Assembly: GCA_945906115.1 (NCBI GenBank)
Contig: CAMDQP010000028.1
Span: forward strand, 1 to 10,640
Length of the DNA stretch: 10,640 bases
DNA from: Opitutus sp. GAS368
GTDB lineage: Bacteria; Verrucomicrobiota; Verrucomicrobiia; Opitutales; UBA953
Direction: 5' to 3'
Shown here piece by piece: positions 8,833-10,640 of this stretch. A program made the position numbers and the translations under genes. How positions within the stretch are numbered: the stretch's first letter is position 1; the number at the start of each line of letters is the position of its first letter. Below the pieces are notes generated by a model that had not been told where the DNA came from, made no database searches, and was given only the letters and a program-made list of their open reading frames with translations.

Positions 8833-9242
8833 GCAACCATCCCCTCATCCAATTTGCCACCCAGCCCCAGCTGAAGACCGCCCGCGGAGACCATGATTTC
8901 AAGGTCGGCGACGGCGTCAAGGTAGCCACCAAGGTTCGCGAAGGCGACAAGGAGCGCACCCAGACCTTCTCCGGTATCGTCATCCAGCGCAAGGGCGGAG
9001 GCATCCACGCCACCTTCACCGTTCGCCGCATCTCCTTCGGCGAAGGCGTCGAGCGCACCTTCCCGGTCCACTCCCCGAACATCGAGAAGATCGAAGTCGA
9101 ACGCACCTCGCAGGTCATGCGCGCCCGCCTCTTCTATCTCCGCGACCGCCAGGGCAAGTCGGCTACCAAGGTCAAAGAAAAGCGCTTCGACCCGACCGAG
9201 CACGCCGCTGCAGCTGCCGCCGCCGCTGCCGCCGCCAAGTAA
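8829..9242 (+). CDS. rplS: 50S ribosomal protein L19
   Basis: L19, a large-subunit protein at the interface with the 30S subunit. The 137-aa product shows the family core: FKVGDGVKVATKVREGDKER (24-43), QTFSGIVIQRKGGG (45-58), TFTVRRISFGEGVERTFPVHSP (63-84) and ARLFYLRDRQGKSA (98-111). The start is the ATG at 8829, which overlaps the trmD stop as ATGA; the 25 extra codons available upstream are trmD sequence in another frame and are not L19-like. The oddity is the C-terminus: after the usual KVKEKR end it adds DPTEH and then eleven consecutive alanines and a lysine (alanine codons at 9204-9236). A disordered, lineage-specific tail is the likely reading. A strong terminator follows 19 bases after the stop. 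Confidence 0.97.
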   Translation: MSNHPLIQFATQPQLKTARGDHDFKVGDGVKVATKVREGDKERTQTFSGIVIQRKGGGIHATFTVRRISFGEGVERTFPVHSPNIEKIEVERTSQVMRARLFYLRDRQGKSATKVKEKRFDPTEHAAAAAAAAAAAK

Positions 9243-9261
9243 GCCCCAAAGGCTTCCCCGA

Positions 9262-9288
9262 AACCCCGCCCCATGGCGGGGTTTTTTG
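9262..9288 (+). terminator. Intrinsic terminator after rplS
   Basis: A 10-bp perfect stem, AAACCCCGCC (9262-9271) with GGCGGGGTTT (9276-9285), has a CCAT loop and ends in six Ts (9283-9288). It closes the trmD-rplS transcript and separates it from rpsP. Confidence 0.93.
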
Positions 9289-9540
9289 TGCCTGAATTTG
9301 AGGCCAAACCGGAAGCCGGCCGAAAAGGCCGCCAAACCCCCTATACGCAAGATACAGCCTAACCCACTTATTAACAGGGTCTTGTTTTGCGTGTTTTGAC
9401 GACGAGCTCGGCGAGGGTGGGACATTTTTTACTAAAACCTTCGGGGGAAGGCTTGACTCTCCCCCTCCCTCCTGCGTTTTTGCACATCCGTCTTTTGAGA
9501 ACTCTCCTGAGACGATAACTCGCCACCTTCTCCCAATCCA
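9289..9540 (+). other. Leader/promoter region of rpsP, no clear promoter
   Basis: About 250 bases lie between the rplS terminator and rpsP, so a promoter for rpsP is expected here. TTGACG (9396-9401) and TTGACT (9453-9458) are good -35 hexamers, but neither has a convincing -10 at 16-18 bases. Other items visible are a CGGCC/GGCCG hairpin (9317-9331), a CCTTC/GAAGG hairpin (9438-9451), an 8-bp palindrome CGAGCTCG (9403-9410), an AT-rich patch (9421-9437) and a C/T-rich stretch up to the ATG. No RNA family was recognised. Confidence 0.5.
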
Positions 9541-9807
9541 ATGCTACGCATCCGCCTCCAACGCTTCGGTACGAAAAACGAGCCGACCTATCGCCTCGTC
9601 GTCGCCGAACAAGCCATCCGCCGTGACGGCCGTTTTGTCGAAGTCCTCGGCAACTACAATCCCCGCGCCCGTGGTAAGACCCCGGGTCTGGTGATCAACG
9701 TCGAGCGCGTCGACCATTGGGTCAAGCTCGGCGCCCAGCCGTCCGACACCGCGAAGTCGCTCGTGAAGCGTGCCCGCGAAGAAGCGGCGGCTCCGGCCAA
9801 GGCGTAA
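9541..9807 (+). CDS. rpsP: 30S ribosomal protein S16
   Basis: S16, a small-subunit protein that binds 16S rRNA early in 30S assembly. The 88-aa sequence shows the complete family pattern: MLRIRLQRFGTKNEPTYRLV (1-20), VAEQAIRRDGRFVEVLGNYNP (21-41), and DHWVKLGAQPSDTAKSLVKR (58-77), with a short Ala-rich end. The ATG is unambiguous. No Shine-Dalgarno sequence precedes it; the preceding bases are C/T-rich. In many bacteria rpsP leads the rpsP-rimM-trmD-rplS operon. Here it stands downstream of rplS, behind a terminator and followed by its own, so it appears to be a single-gene unit. Confidence 0.98.
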   Translation: MLRIRLQRFGTKNEPTYRLVVAEQAIRRDGRFVEVLGNYNPRARGKTPGLVINVERVDHWVKLGAQPSDTAKSLVKRAREEAAAPAKA

Positions 9808-9846
9808 GTTAATTTACACGGCGGAAACGCCCACCCTGACGATGCT

Positions 9847-9877
9847 TCACCCCGCCACCCGGCGGGGTGATTCATTT
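9847..9877 (+). terminator. Intrinsic terminator after rpsP
   Basis: A perfect 10-bp stem, TCACCCCGCC (9847-9856) with GGCGGGGTGA (9861-9870), has an ACCC loop and is followed by TTCATTTG. The T-tract is interrupted, so termination may be less efficient than at the other two sites. It lies 40 bases after rpsP, in the gap where the plus- and minus-strand genes converge. Confidence 0.8.
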
Positions 9878-9902
9878 GGGGAGGTCGCCGAGGGCCCGGA
9901 AC

Positions 9903-10166
9903 TCAGTTGAGTTTATTCCAACCGCCCTTGCCGTCCTTCTCCAATCGCTGGAACCCCGCCCGGGCAAGACGCTTGTCGCTCAAGCCCTGCTTCATGGCCG
10001 CCTCGCCATACTTGATCGTGAGCGTGGGCGATTCGAGGACGCGTCGGCACGGCTCCTTCGTCACAGGATGATGGGTGAAGTCAGGCACCTCCGGCGGCAG
10101 GTCCACCTCGAACTCGTCCCCTTCGGCTCCGTCGGGCTTGATGACAATATAGCGGCGCAACGTCAT
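9903..10166 (-). CDS. Small protein, possible cysteine-depleted FmdB-like zinc-ribbon relative
   Basis: An 87-aa protein. It keeps the outline of FmdB-type putative regulators: an aromatic N-terminus (MTLRRYIVI), GDEFEVDL (16-23) where FmdB has the EFEV strand, HHPVTKEPCRRVLESP (32-47) where FmdB has CPxCGGxVRRLIS, and LTIKYG where FmdB has LIFKGSGF. A C-terminal LSDKRLARAGFQRLEKDGKGGW echoes extensions I recall from such proteins (positions 62-83). The zinc-binding cysteines are largely replaced; only one Cys remains (residue 40), so metal binding is probably lost or changed. The assignment is an inference from pattern, not a confirmed match; a lineage-specific hypothetical protein is the alternative. 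The ATG at 10166 lies three bases after the permease stop, which implies translational coupling. It ends the minus-strand transcript, facing rpsP. Confidence 0.75.
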   Translation of the reverse strand: MTLRRYIVIKPDGAEGDEFEVDLPPEVPDFTHHPVTKEPCRRVLESPTLTIKYGEAAMKQGLSDKRLARAGFQRLEKDGKGGWNKLN

Positions 10167-10169
10167 GGC

Positions 10170-10640
10170 TTACTTGCGGGAGGAGCGCGGATCGAAAGCA
10201 TCGCGCAGGCCGTCGCCGAGAAAGTTCAGGGAAAGCAGCGTGAGCGCGAAGACAACCGAAGGGGAGATCAGCAGCCAAGGGCACTCTTCCATAATGTCGG
10301 CCCCTTCCTTGATCATTAGGCCCCACGAGGTCATCGGCGCCTTCACGCCGAGCCCAAGGAAGCTCACGAAGGCCTCCAGGAGCATGACGCCGGGGACGGT
10401 GAGCGTCGCGCACACGGCGATGGTACCGGCGAGGTTGGGCAGGTAATGCCGGCCGAAGATACCCCAGCGCGACTGGCCGAGCGATTCGGCGGCCTGGACG
10501 AACTGCGAGGCCTTCAGCTCGCGAGTCTGGTTACGGATGATGCGCGCCATGGTCAGCCAGGAGACGCCCCCCACGGCGAGGAAGATCATCGGCATATTCT
10601 GGCCGAAGACGACCGTGCACAGGATGACGATAAGCGTCAG
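10170..10640 (-). CDS. DppC/OppC-type peptide ABC transporter permease (5' partial)
   Basis: The C-terminal 156 residues of an inner-membrane permease of the dipeptide/oligopeptide/nickel ABC importer family; the start lies beyond the right edge. The frame stays open to base 10640 with LTLIVILCTVVFGQNM, matching the membrane helix before the coupling loop. The cytoplasmic EAA loop that docks on the ATPase is clear: AAESLGQSRWGIFGRHYLPN, about 60-79 of the visible part. After it come the helices TIAVCATLTVPGVMLLEAFVSFLGLG, the family landmark SWGLMIKEG, and a final helix before the GDGLRDAFDPR end typical of DppC/OppC. The substrate cannot be deduced; peptide is the default. The binding protein, partner permease and ATPases are presumably upstream, beyond the window. 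The small FmdB-like gene follows after three bases. Confidence 0.94.
   Translation of the reverse strand: MTLIVILCTVVFGQNMPMIFLAVGGVSWLTMARIIRNQTRELKASQFVQAAESLGQSRWGIFGRHYLPNLAGTIAVCATLTVPGVMLLEAFVSFLGLGVKAPMTSWGLMIKEGADIMEECPWLLISPSVVFALTLLSLNFLGDGLRDAFDPRSSRK

Noticed and set aside
8736..9425. 229-codon minus-strand frame over rplS
   Set aside because: Antisense to L19; its glycine/serine run is the complement of the polyalanine codons.
9867..10319. 150-codon plus-strand frame near the right end
   Set aside because: It is antisense to the small FmdB-like gene and the permease, which have family support and tight operon spacing.

Overview
The window is GC-rich bacterial chromosome, roughly 60% or more by eye, with strong G/C preference at third codon positions. 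It most resembles a member of the Verrucomicrobiota, possibly Opitutae-like. That placement is an inference from three things: a divergent membrane pyrophosphatase of a type I associate with Verrucomicrobiota, Bacteroidota and relatives; a TrmD with the SIGDYVLTNGT variant; and the near-complete absence of Shine-Dalgarno sequences. A 16S gene or marker phylogeny would settle it.

Layout. Positions 1-2079 (+) hold most of a membrane-bound proton/sodium-pumping pyrophosphatase (hppA, 5' end outside the window), closed by a strong intrinsic terminator. A 344-bp gene-free stretch with a candidate promoter leads to an unrecognised 244-aa protein (2424-3158, +). That gene converges on a minus-strand cluster read from 6134 down to 3152: an orphan ABC ATPase of the ModF/YlmA type, a CrtI/CrtISO/retinol-saturase-like FAD oxidoreductase, and a YqhA (UPF0114) membrane protein. 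Divergent from it, on the plus strand from 6220, are two adjacent secreted serine hydrolases, the second BPSS1187-like. They are followed closely by trmD and rplS (ATGA overlap), then a terminator. After a 250-bp spacer comes rpsP with its own terminator. From 9903 to the right edge the minus strand carries a DppC/OppC-type permease (5' end outside) and, three bases after its stop, a small protein that looks like a cysteine-depleted relative of FmdB zinc ribbons.

How the genes relate. Most of this is housekeeping: energy conservation from pyrophosphate, tRNA m1G37 methylation, ribosomal proteins L19 and S16, and peptide uptake. Accessory exported hydrolases and a lipid-type oxidoreductase lie between. 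The ribosomal cluster departs from the common rpsP-rimM-trmD-rplS order: rpsP lies downstream of rplS as a separate unit, and rimM is not next to trmD.

I found no mobile element, CRISPR array, tRNA or rRNA gene, toxin-antitoxin pair or defence locus. I do not see clear evidence of a previously undescribed multi-gene system. The items most worth a second look are the unrecognised protein at 2424-3158, the degenerate FmdB-like protein tied to the permease, the non-Shine-Dalgarno starts, the divergent pyrophosphatase and the rearranged ribosomal cluster.
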